Shown here piece by piece: positions 8,261-15,065 of a stretch of 20,983 bases of DNA (position 1 is its first letter; each line of letters starts with the position of its first letter). Source of the DNA: Microbacteriaceae bacterium (lineage in GTDB: Bacteria > Actinomycetota > Actinomycetes > Actinomycetales > Microbacteriaceae); contig DMKW01000206.1 of assembly GCA_003454135.1 (NCBI GenBank), positions 3,870 through 24,852 of the forward strand, read 5' to 3'. The position numbers and the translations under genes are program-made. The notes beneath the pieces are model-generated. The model saw nothing but the letters and a program-made list of their open reading frames with translations, was not told the DNA's origin and did no database searches.

Positions 8261-9319
8261 GTGAAGATCCAGAACGCGTTTCGACTCGGACTCCTCGGGG
8301 GGCTTGGCGTTCTTGTCGCCATGGCGATCGGCGGGGCAATCACCACGCTCTCCACCATCCTCACCTACATCGGTGCCGCGCTCTTCCTCGCTCTCGGCAT
8401 AGACCCGGCGGTGTCGTGGCTCGAGAAGCACAGGTTCCCGCGCTGGGCCGCGATCCTCACCGTGCTCCTCGGAATCATCGCCGTCTTCGTCGGCCTCGTG
8501 TTTGCCGTCGTCCCCGTCATCGTCGACCAGGTCAACAACCTCCTGTCGAACCTGCCCGACTTCATCAAGACGGTCACCAAGTCCACCTGGATCGCCGACA
8601 CCCAGAAGAGCCTTCCCAGCTGGATCGACCTCAACCAGCTCATCTCGGGCGCCGGCACCTGGATCAAGGACCATGCCGCGACGATCGGCGGAGGCATCTT
8701 CACCGTCGGGCTCGGCATTTTCAGCGGCGCTGCCGGATTCGTGATCATCCTCATCCTTACGCTCTACTTCGTCGCATCGCTGTCGAGCATGAAGCGCGGA
8801 CTCTACCGCCTCGTTCCGGCGTCGAAGCGCGCCCGGTTCTCCGACCTGTCCGAGCAGATCACGGCATCCGTCGGCCGATACGTCGTCGGCCAAGGAGCGA
8901 TCGCGCTTGCCAACGGAATCGCGAGCTTCATCTTCCTCTCGCTCCTCGGCGTGTTTGGGGCCGACGTCAAGTACCCGGCCCTCTTCGCGTTCATCGCGTT
9001 CCTGTTCGCCCTCGTGCCCCTCGTCGGCACCCTGTCCGGCAGCATCCTGATCACCCTCACGACCCTGCTGCTCGCCGGTCCGGGCACGGCACTCTGGGTC
9101 GGCATCTACTACCTCGCGTACATGCAGATCGAGGCATACGTGATCAACCCGCGCGTGATGAATCGCGCGGTGAAGGTGCCGGGCGCCGTCGTCGTGATCG
9201 CCGCGCTCGCCGGCGGTTCGCTTCTCGGCATCCTCGGGGCGCTCATCGCGATCCCCGTCGCCGCCGCGGTGCTCCTCATCATCGGCGAGGTTGTCGTGCC
9301 GAGACAGAACGAGCTCTAG
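8261..9319 (+). CDS. AI-2E family transporter (TqsA/YdiK-like permease)
   Basis: This is a polytopic inner-membrane protein of 352 residues with GTG start at 8261 and GGGGAG 6 bases before it. Hydrophobic segments appear near 8-28, 31-47, 63-88, 147-173, 211-232, 237-260, 264-288 and 306-345. A soluble loop lies at about 90-145 between the third and fourth segments. The family signature around 289-307 is present (QIEAYVINPRVM followed by VKVP). Despite the name, members have varied or unknown substrates, including ions and quorum-signal export, so the substrate is not assigned. It follows the hendecad-repeat DivIVA gene by 21 bases and is probably co-transcribed with it. It converges with the hydrolase gene with only 19 bases between the stops. 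Confidence 0.9.
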   Translation: MKIQNAFRLGLLGGLGVLVAMAIGGAITTLSTILTYIGAALFLALGIDPAVSWLEKHRFPRWAAILTVLLGIIAVFVGLVFAVVPVIVDQVNNLLSNLPDFIKTVTKSTWIADTQKSLPSWIDLNQLISGAGTWIKDHAATIGGGIFTVGLGIFSGAAGFVIILILTLYFVASLSSMKRGLYRLVPASKRARFSDLSEQITASVGRYVVGQGAIALANGIASFIFLSLLGVFGADVKYPALFAFIAFLFALVPLVGTLSGSILITLTTLLLAGPGTALWVGIYYLAYMQIEAYVINPRVMNRAVKVPGAVVVIAALAGGSLLGILGALIAIPVAAAVLLIIGEVVVPRQNEL

Positions 9320-9338
9320 ACCCGGCCCGTGCCCGCCG

Positions 9339-10049
9339 TCAGACCTCGAGTGACTCTGGCAGTGGCAGTGCAGCCGGATTGAGCCGCATCACGATCTCGC
9401 TCAGCACCCGGCGCGTCTGGCTCTCTCCCACCCAGAGGTGTTTTCCTCCCGCGACGGCCACGAGTTCGGCGCCGGGCACGAGAGAGAATCTCTCGGCGGC
9501 TTCCGGCGGCCTCAGGTAGTCGTCGAGCTCCGGGATCACGGCGACGAGCCGCTTGCCGCTCCCCGCCCACGCGGCGAGTTCGGCATCCGATGTCCGGTGC
9601 AGGGGCGGCGAGAGCAGGATGGCGCCGTCGATGGGGTAGTCGAGCCCGTATTTGAGCGCCACCTCGGTGCCGAACGACCAGCCGACGAGCCACGGATGCG
9701 GCAGACCACGCTCGGCCACGAACGCCATGACCGCGGCGAGATCGTGCCGCTCGTCAATGCCGTTGCCGAACTCGCCTCCCGAGACCCCGCGCGGAGAGGT
9801 GACCCCCCGAAAGTTGAAACGGAGCACGGCGAGGTCTGCGAGCGCCGGGAGCCGGGCGGCCGCCTTGCGGATGATGTGCGAGTCCATGAAGCCGCCGTGC
9901 GTGGAGAGCGGGTGCAGCGCCACGATCGTTGCCACGGGTGCCGCTGACAGCGGAAGAGACAACTCCCCCACGATCGTGAGGCCGTCCTCGGTGTGAAACT
10001 CCACGTCTTCCCGGCGAGCCGGAAGCTCCACACCACCCTTGATTTCCAC
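9339..10049 (-). CDS. Alpha/beta-hydrolase (serine hydrolase)
   Basis: The product has 236 residues and no signal peptide. The nucleophile elbow GWSFGT gives Ser125. Asp176 or Asp177 (ELDDYLRPP) and His204 (GGKHLWVGE) complete a plausible triad. An oxyanion region is seen at ALHPLSTHGG (44-53) and RFNFRGV (77-83). This resembles small cytosolic dienelactone-hydrolase/KANL3-like serine hydrolases, but the substrate cannot be read from sequence. The GTG start at 10047-10049 lies 6 bases after the stop of the zinc-ribbon gene. Its ribosome site is poor (AGGGG only a few bases away, or GGAAG farther back), so translation may depend on coupling to the upstream gene. Confidence 0.85.
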   Translation of the reverse strand: MEIKGGVELPARREDVEFHTEDGLTIVGELSLPLSAAPVATIVALHPLSTHGGFMDSHIIRKAAARLPALADLAVLRFNFRGVTSPRGVSGGEFGNGIDERHDLAAVMAFVAERGLPHPWLVGWSFGTEVALKYGLDYPIDGAILLSPPLHRTSDAELAAWAGSGKRLVAVIPELDDYLRPPEAAERFSLVPGAELVAVAGGKHLWVGESQTRRVLSEIVMRLNPAALPLPESLEV

Positions 10050-10055
10050 GATCCC

Positions 10056-10355
10056 CTACTTGATCTTCCAGCAGTGCGAGTGCCAGTGGCGCCGCGCCGC
10101 GATGTCGTCCGCTTCGCCCATGAGCCCGTCCGCACGCCAGGCGACCGTGTGGGGCGTGCCCGGTGTGATGTCGAGGCCGCATCCGGGGCACGTGTAGTGC
10201 TTCGCCGCCGCCGTCGCAGACACCGGCTGCACATTCCAGAGCCCGTCGCGCTTCGCCTCGGTGCGCAGGCTGCCGTACAGGGCACGATTCAGATCGAACT
10301 CCGAATCGTCGTCTCCTGCCGGTCGAGCCCCTCGAGGGCGATTGGATCTGGGCAT
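10056..10355 (-). CDS. Small zinc-ribbon protein of unknown function
   Basis: This is a 99-residue basic protein with ATG start at 10353-10355. The C-terminal half carries Cys56-x2-Cys59 (YTCPGCGLDI), His69 and a final cluster HWHSHCW (His90, 92, 94 and Cys95), which would suit one zinc ion. Residues 1-22 are polar and probably disordered. I recall conserved actinobacterial proteins of this type carried in databases as hypothetical or 'ATP/GTP-binding', but no nucleotide-binding motif is visible here. It sits 6 bases before the hydrolase gene in the same direction, so the two are probably one operon. No strong ribosome site precedes it. Confidence 0.8.
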   Translation of the reverse strand: MPRSNRPRGARPAGDDDSEFDLNRALYGSLRTEAKRDGLWNVQPVSATAAAKHYTCPGCGLDITPGTPHTVAWRADGLMGEADDIAARRHWHSHCWKIK

Positions 10356-10447
10356 TGCTTAACTCTAAGACCCGCTCGGGTTAACGAAAATCTCGAGCAC
10401 CCCGCCAAGCGCCATCGGCGAGGACGCGTCTACGGTTCTGCTGGCGC

Positions 10448-11071
10448 CTAATACCAGCCGGTCGACTGGCTGTGCCCCCACGCGCCACACGGCGTGAGGT
10501 AACGACCGGCAATGTAGTTGAGACCCCAGGTGATCTGGGTGCGCGGGTTCGTGGCCCAGTCGGCCCCCGCCGACGCCATCTTCGAACCGGGAAGCGCCTG
10601 CGGAATGCCGTAGGCACCGCTCGGGTTGCTCGCGTACACGTTCCAGTGCGACTCGCGGTTGAAGAGGGAGACGAGGCAGGCGAACTGGTCGTCTCCCCAC
10701 CCCCGAGCGTGAACGAGTTCGTAGCCGATGGCCTGCGCTGTGCCGGGATCGGGAACCCCGACCGCCGGGGCGGATGACTTCGAGGCCGCGGCAACCTTCT
10801 TGGTCACCTTGTAGCTGTCCCGGGTGATCGTGCTCGTGAAGCCGCCGGAGACCGCGAGGCTCTGCACCTCTCCCGGCGCGAAAGGCGCGGGCGCTGCACT
10901 CGCCGCCGGGGTCTGGTCCGGCGCGAAAATCAGCACGAGAACGAATGCGAGAGCGGCGGTGAAAGCGAACGCCGGGAGCGAGTTTCGGCGCCGCATGTAG
11001 TGCCCACGAGGCCCGGCCCCGGCCCCCTTCGCGAGAACCTGGGGAGACGAAAACCTCTGGCGACTACCCAC
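10448..11071 (-). CDS. Exported lytic transglycosylase (SLT-like domain)
   Basis: The C-terminal domain (about residues 110-207) is an SLT-type muramidase fold that cleaves the glycan strands of peptidoglycan. It shows LFNRESHW, with Glu140 as the likely catalytic acid (Glu115 from the shorter start), then NPSGAYGIPQALPGSKM, the NPRTQITWGLNYI helix and the terminal STGWY. A hydrophobic helix (PAFAFTAALAFVLVLIFA) followed by an Ala/Pro linker is a signal peptide or membrane anchor. Two cysteines in the exported domain could form a disulfide. Two starts are possible. GTG at 11071 lies 9 bases after a TAAAAT box and would be leaderless (207 aa). ATG at 10996 gives a more usual signal peptide (182 aa), but no ribosome site precedes it. 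The function is clear, the start is not. Confidence 0.88.
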   Translation of the reverse strand: MGSRQRFSSPQVLAKGAGAGPRGHYMRRRNSLPAFAFTAALAFVLVLIFAPDQTPAASAAPAPFAPGEVQSLAVSGGFTSTITRDSYKVTKKVAAASKSSAPAVGVPDPGTAQAIGYELVHARGWGDDQFACLVSLFNRESHWNVYASNPSGAYGIPQALPGSKMASAGADWATNPRTQITWGLNYIAGRYLTPCGAWGHSQSTGWY

Positions 11072-11080
11072 GATGTTTCG

Positions 11081-11086
11081 ATTTTA
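11081..11086 (-). promoter_or_regulatory. Candidate -10 box (TAAAAT) for a leaderless lytic transglycosylase transcript
   Basis: On the minus strand TAAAAT is followed by 9 bases and then GTG at 11071. This would place the transcription start within a few bases of the start codon, and no Shine-Dalgarno sequence is visible. There is no convincing -35. Confidence 0.45.
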
Positions 11087-11109
11087 GCCCAGAAGGGCCG
11101 AAAAAGCCC
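11087..11109 (-). terminator. Short hairpin after the DivIVA-repeat gene
   Basis: On the minus strand GGGC, a 7-base T-rich loop and GCCC (11109-11095) follow the stop by about 9 bases. A competing GCCC-TTCT-GGGC hairpin (11098-11087) shares one arm. The stems are only 4 bp, so this is a weak candidate that overlaps the next gene's promoter region. Confidence 0.35.
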
Positions 11110-11118
11110 ATCGAGGGG

Positions 11119-11670
11119 TCAGCGCACCGCGAGCATGACGTCGACGACGGCGTCGATCAAGAGGTCGACTTGCGCTTCGCGGTAGCCGCCCTTCTTGGGT
11201 CGGAAGGTGATTGTGCGCACTTCCTCGATGCTCATCGGCTTGCCATCCTGGAAGTATTTGACGAGGCGGTCGGCGAACGCGTCCACGTCTTTTCGGTGGT
11301 ATCCGTTGGTGAGAAAGCTCGTGCGATCGAAGCGATGCCCGACCGGGCGCGCGAGCCGATTGAGAATCTCCTGGGCGATCGCCTTCGCCTCGGTGTACCA
11401 GGCCTCGTCGCCCTGCACCTGGATGGCGCGCTCGCGCTCGCGGCTCGCGAAGGCGTCTTCGAGGCGCTCGAGCGCCGCGTCCACGTGCACGGCGGAGTAT
11501 CCGCCCTTCTGCATGTCGAAGGCCATCTGCCGGATGCTTTGCGACGTCACGACGGCGGGTACCGTGACCTCGGCGGAATACGCGCGCCGAGCATCCTCGA
11601 GAAAGTCCTCGACCTGGTCGATGCTGTAGCCACGGCGGGAGTTGCGGGTGCGGGGAAAGGTTGTGCTCAC
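11119..11670 (-). CDS. DivIVA-domain repeat protein (four modules)
   Basis: The 183-residue cytosolic protein is made of four copies of a short DivIVA-like module. They lie at about 5-30 (TRNSRRGYSIDQVEDFLEDA), 46-75 (KGGYSAVHVDAALERLEDAF), 115-141 (TNGYHRKDVDAFADRLVKYF) and 150-180 (KKGGYREAQVDLLIDAVVDV). Each has the G-Y-x(2-4)-V-D pattern. This matches the actinobacterial 'DivIVA domain repeat' family; function is unestablished, with a link to cell-pole or division proteins inferred from the domain. GTG at 11668-11670 is chosen because the first module begins right after it; no good ribosome site is seen. It lies 23 bases after the cdsA stop, so read-through from that operon is likely. Confidence 0.85.
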   Translation of the reverse strand: MSTTFPRTRNSRRGYSIDQVEDFLEDARRAYSAEVTVPAVVTSQSIRQMAFDMQKGGYSAVHVDAALERLEDAFASRERERAIQVQGDEAWYTEAKAIAQEILNRLARPVGHRFDRTSFLTNGYHRKDVDAFADRLVKYFQDGKPMSIEEVRTITFRPKKGGYREAQVDLLIDAVVDVMLAVR

Positions 11671-11693
11671 GCGCCTATTCTGCCCTATCGCCC

Positions 11694-12680
11694 CTACTTG
11701 ACGATGAGAAACAGGATGTAGGCGGCGGCGGCACTGGGCAGGATCGAGTCGAGGCGATCGAGAAAGCCGCCGTGTCCGGGAAGCCACGTGCTGATGTCCT
11801 TGATTCCGAGGTCGCGCTTGATGAGCGACTCGGTGAGATCGCCGATCGTGGCGGTGAAGACAATCACCGCACCGAAGATGAGTCCGAACCACCAGGGCTC
11901 GTGGATCATGAAGATCGCGAGCAGCACGCCGCCGATGAGGGCAGCGAGCACCGAGCCGGCGAAGCCCTCCCACGTCTTCTTAGGGCTGATGCGCGGCGCC
12001 ATCGGATGCTTGCCGAAGGCGAGTCCGGTCGCATATGCCCCGGTGTCGATCGCGATCACGAGCAGCAGGAAGGCCAGCGTCCACCACTCTCCACCGTCCT
12101 GCGCGGCGAGCAATACCGCGAAGCTGCCCAGAAACGGCACATAGACCTGAATGAGGGTGCCGGCTGCGATATCCGCGAGAACTTCGCGCGGGCTCGCCCG
12201 GTGGGTTTCGCCCGCGAGCTCTGCGAGGCGCCAGAGCGCGACGAACACGATCCCGCCGAGGGTGACGAGCCACTTTCCCTGGTCGTGCAGGTAGAACGCT
12301 GCCGGCATGGTCGCGAGTGCGGCGACCACGGTGGGCCAGCGCGGCACGTCGCGTCCGGCGAATCGCAGGGCACTCGCAAGTTCGAACGACGTGAACCCGA
12401 TGAGCGCGCCTGCAAAGATCATGAAGAGCGCCTTGATGAAGACGATGCTGAACACGAGTGCGAGGCCGAGGCCGACGCCGATGAGAATCGCGAGGGGCAG
12501 GTTGCGCCCGGTGCGCGCCTCGATCTTCACATTCGTCGCGTCGATCTGGGCGCGCGTCGCCGCCACCTGGGTCTTGAAGTCTTCCTCGAAGGCGTGTGCG
12601 CGAGCCTCAATGTCTTCGCGTTTGAGGAGGCGCTTGAGCCTCGTGAACGCGGGCGGTTTGCCCTCGGGAGCATCCGTCAT
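11694..12680 (-). CDS. cdsA: Phosphatidate cytidylyltransferase CdsA
   Basis: CdsA makes CDP-diacylglycerol from phosphatidic acid and CTP, the branch point of phospholipid synthesis in the membrane. The 328 residues contain about eight hydrophobic segments from residue 62 onward. The C-terminal family signature is complete at 285-311 (SLIKRDLGIKD ... LPGHGGFLDRLD), and the metal/CTP region shows IDTGAY and SPKKTWEG (211-239). Residues 1-58 form a charged, cytosolic, probably helical extension not needed by short CdsA proteins. ATG at 12678-12680 abuts the frr stop with no gap, implying tight coupling. I recall the order pyrH-frr-cdsA as widely conserved in bacteria. Confidence 0.96.
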   Translation of the reverse strand: MTDAPEGKPPAFTRLKRLLKREDIEARAHAFEEDFKTQVAATRAQIDATNVKIEARTGRNLPLAILIGVGLGLALVFSIVFIKALFMIFAGALIGFTSFELASALRFAGRDVPRWPTVVAALATMPAAFYLHDQGKWLVTLGGIVFVALWRLAELAGETHRASPREVLADIAAGTLIQVYVPFLGSFAVLLAAQDGGEWWTLAFLLLVIAIDTGAYATGLAFGKHPMAPRISPKKTWEGFAGSVLAALIGGVLLAIFMIHEPWWFGLIFGAVIVFTATIGDLTESLIKRDLGIKDISTWLPGHGGFLDRLDSILPSAAAAYILFLIVK

Positions 12681-13235
12681 CTAGACCTCGAGAAGCTCGG
12701 TTTCCTTCTTCTTGAGCGCGTCGTCGATGGCGTCGATGTTGTTCTTGGTGAGGGCTTCGAGATCCTTCTCGCCCCGGGCGACTTCGTCGTCTCCGACCTC
12801 GGACTTGAGAGCGTCGAGGTCATCCTTCGCCTTGCGCCGGATGTTGCGGATCGACACCTTGGCGTCCTCGCCCTTCGAGCGCACGATCTTCACGAACTCC
12901 TTGCGGCGCTCCTCGGTGAGCTCCGGCAGCGTCGCGCGGATGATGACGCCGTCGTTGCCGACGTTAGCGCCGAGGTTCGGGGCATTCACGATCGCCCGCT
13001 CGATTTCTTTGAGCGCCCCCTTGTCATACGGGGTAATCACGAGGGTGCGGGCCTCGGGGTTGTTCATGCCGGCGAGCTGGCCGAGCGGGGTCGGCGTTCC
13101 GTAGTAGTCGACCAGGATCTTCTGGAAGAGAGCGGGATTCGCCCGACCGGTGCGCACATTGCTGAAGTCGTCTTTGGCGGCTTCGACCGATTTGTGCATT
13201 TTTTCTTTTGCTTCGGCCAGGACGTCGGAAATCAC
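12681..13235 (-). CDS. frr: Ribosome recycling factor
   Basis: The 184-residue product has the usual RRF length. RRF separates ribosomal subunits with EF-G after termination. Recognisable stretches are VRTGRANPALFQKILVDYYG, TPLGQLAGMNNPEARTLVIT, AIVNAPNLGANVGNDGVIIR and RNIRRKAKDDLDALK. GTG at 13233-13235 follows a strong AAGGAG site at 7 bases. A TAAACT sequence in the 45-base gap after pyrH could be an extra -10, but co-transcription with pyrH is more likely. Confidence 0.97.
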   Translation of the reverse strand: MISDVLAEAKEKMHKSVEAAKDDFSNVRTGRANPALFQKILVDYYGTPTPLGQLAGMNNPEARTLVITPYDKGALKEIERAIVNAPNLGANVGNDGVIIRATLPELTEERRKEFVKIVRSKGEDAKVSIRNIRRKAKDDLDALKSEVGDDEVARGEKDLEALTKNNIDAIDDALKKKETELLEV

Positions 13236-13280
13236 TGAGGTCTCTCCTTCAGGGGATTGGAACTAACTGAGTTTATCGAC

Positions 13281-13994
13281 CTAGTTGGAGACGCGCGTGC
13301 CGATGCTCGCGCCGCGGATGGCCGCGGTCACGTTGCCGTGCGGCTCCATTCCGAACACGACCATGGGCATCTTGTTGTCCATGCAGAGGCTGAAGGCGGT
13401 TGAGTCGACGACCTTGAGACCCTGCACAAGGGCCTCCTGGTAGGTGATGTGGTCGAGCTTCTGCGCGTCCGAGTTGGTGCGCGGGTCCGCGTCGTACACG
13501 CCGTCCACGCCGTTCTTGGCGACGAGCACCACGTCCGCACCGATCTCGAGGGCGCGCTGCGCGGCGACCGTGTCGGTGGAGAAGTAAGGCAGACCAGCGC
13601 CGGCGCCGAAGATGACGACTCGGCCCTTCTCGAGGTGCCGTTCCGCGCGGCGCGGGATGTACGGCTCGGCCACCTGCGTCATAGAGATCGCGGACTGCAC
13701 GCGCGTAGCCGCCCCGGCCTGTTCGAGGAAGTCCTGGAGCGCAAGCGCGTTCATGACCGTGCCGAGCATGCCCATGTAGTCGGCGCGGCCACGGTCCATG
13801 CCGCGTTGGCTGAGTTCGGCGCCGCGGAAGAAGTTGCCTCCACCGACGACGATCGCGATCTCGACGTCTTTCGCCGCCTCGGCGATCTCCTTGGCGAGCT
13901 CGCTGACCACGTCGGGGTTGACCCCGAGGGCGCCACCGCCGAAGGCTTCACCGGAGAGCTTGAGCAGAACCCGTCTCTTGCGCGCGTCTGTCAT
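13281..13994 (-). CDS. pyrH: UMP kinase PyrH
   Basis: PyrH is a cytosolic, usually hexameric enzyme that phosphorylates UMP to UDP with ATP for pyrimidine nucleotide and RNA/DNA supply. The 237 residues match the family: KLSGEAFGG (12-20), the glycine-rich GGGNFFRGAE (51-60), the GMLGTVMNALALQD helix, the TGxG-equivalent FGAGAGLPYFSTDTVAAQRA, AKNGVDGVYDADP and the C-terminal MEPHGNVTAAIRG. ATG at 13992-13994 follows GAAGGAGACAGC, a clear ribosome site. It is separated from tsf by 233 bases with a strong hairpin, so it probably has its own promoter and heads a pyrH-frr-cdsA unit. Confidence 0.97.
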   Translation of the reverse strand: MTDARKRRVLLKLSGEAFGGGALGVNPDVVSELAKEIAEAAKDVEIAIVVGGGNFFRGAELSQRGMDRGRADYMGMLGTVMNALALQDFLEQAGAATRVQSAISMTQVAEPYIPRRAERHLEKGRVVIFGAGAGLPYFSTDTVAAQRALEIGADVVLVAKNGVDGVYDADPRTNSDAQKLDHITYQEALVQGLKVVDSTAFSLCMDNKMPMVVFGMEPHGNVTAAIRGASIGTRVSN

Positions 13995-14176
13995 GCTGTC
14001 TCCTTCGTTTGTGGCTCGTTACAGGTTATCCGACGGGCGTCGGCCGACCATCCGCTATTCCGGCGGACCGACGAGCGCGCCGGGCAAATGGGTCATCGCG
14101 TGCAAGAGGGGCTAACACGTCGGCCCCGCTTGCGCGCATTGGCCCCATCCGTCTTCGCCACCACCGCTAGCGCGAC
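13995..14176 (-). promoter_or_regulatory. pyrH upstream region with nested inverted repeats
   Basis: No gene is seen here. Minus-strand TAACCT, about 40 bases before the pyrH start, is a possible -10, with TGGTCG 16 bases before it as a poor -35. A perfect palindrome GTCGGCCGAC (14039-14048) and an overlapping CCGAC-GGGC-GTCGG hairpin (14030-14043) sit inside this candidate promoter and could be an operator. This is inference only. Confidence 0.35.
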
Positions 14177-14222
14177 GCGCGAAAGGGCCCGGACCGCGTG
14201 AGCGATCCGGGCCCTTTCGCGC
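14177..14222 (-). terminator. Strong hairpin terminator after tsf
   Basis: A perfect 17-bp inverted repeat (14177-14193 against 14206-14222, 12-base loop) begins 5 bases after the tsf stop. The arms contain GAAAGGGCCCGG and its complement. No T-tract follows on the minus strand, so it would be a tract-less terminator or an mRNA 3' end stabiliser. Confidence 0.8.
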
Positions 14223-14227
14223 GGGTG

Positions 14228-15055
14228 TTAGGCGCCGACCTTGAAGCGGGCGAACCCGTTCACGGTGAGTCCGGCATCCTTGAGCACCTTCGCGACGGAC
14301 TGCTTGTTGTCGCGCGCGTAGTCCTGCTCCGGGAGCACGACCTGCTTGAAGAAGCCGTTGACGCGACCCTCGATGATCTTCGGAAGCGCGGCCTCCGGCT
14401 TGCCCTCGTTGCGGCTGATCTCCTCAACGATGCGACGCTCGGTCTCTACCTGCTCCGTCGGGACCTCGTCGCGGCTGAGGTACTGCGGGTCGGCGAACGA
14501 GATGTGCTGAGCAATGCTGCGAGCGGTCTCCGCATCGCCACCCGAGTAGCCCACGACGACGCCGACCTGCGGTGGCAGGTCCTTGTTGGTCTTGTGCAGG
14601 TAGACGGCGAACTTCTCGCCCGAGATCACGGCAACGCGGCGAAGAACGATCTTCTCGCCGAGGATGGCCGCTTCGTCGCTGATGACGTCGGCCACGGTGC
14701 GCGATCCGACGGGAGCCGCGAGGCCCTCCTCCGGGGTCGTCGCGCCGGCGGCGACGATGGCATCGAGAATGGTCTCGCCAAGCGTGACGAACTTCTCGCC
14801 CTTGGCGACGAAGTCGGTCTCGCAGTCGAGCTCGATGAGCGTCGTCGAGGAGCCGCTCTCCTTGGCCGCGACGAGTCCCTCGCTCGTGGAGCGGTCGGCA
14901 CGCTTGGCGTTGCCCTTTGCACCCTTGAGACGCAGGAGCTCGGTGGCCTTGTCGAGGTCACCACCCGCCTCGACGAGCGCGTTCTTGGTCTCGACCATTC
15001 CGGTGCCCAGGCGCTCGCGCAGGGTCTTGAGGTCATCCAGGCTGAAGTCTGCCAT
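14228..15055 (-). CDS. tsf: Translation elongation factor Ts
   Basis: EF-Ts exchanges GDP for GTP on EF-Tu. The 275-residue protein starts MADFSLDDLKTLRERLGTGM (UBA-like domain) and continues with KNALVEAGGDLDKATELLR. The EF-Tu contact motif TDFVA lies at 80-84, followed by the two core subdomains and the C-terminal FARFKVGA. The frame is open farther upstream into the rpsB tail, but ATG at 15053-15055, behind a GGAAC-type site, gives the family start. It follows rpsB by 10 bases and is co-transcribed with it. Confidence 0.97.
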   Translation of the reverse strand: MADFSLDDLKTLRERLGTGMVETKNALVEAGGDLDKATELLRLKGAKGNAKRADRSTSEGLVAAKESGSSTTLIELDCETDFVAKGEKFVTLGETILDAIVAAGATTPEEGLAAPVGSRTVADVISDEAAILGEKIVLRRVAVISGEKFAVYLHKTNKDLPPQVGVVVGYSGGDAETARSIAQHISFADPQYLSRDEVPTEQVETERRIVEEISRNEGKPEAALPKIIEGRVNGFFKQVVLPEQDYARDNKQSVAKVLKDAGLTVNGFARFKVGA

Positions 15056-15065
15056 GGCGGGTTCC

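Noticed and set aside
11661..13238. Plus-strand frame of 525 codons opposite cdsA and frr
   Set aside because: Both minus-strand genes are certain by signature motifs. The antisense product has no recognisable domain.
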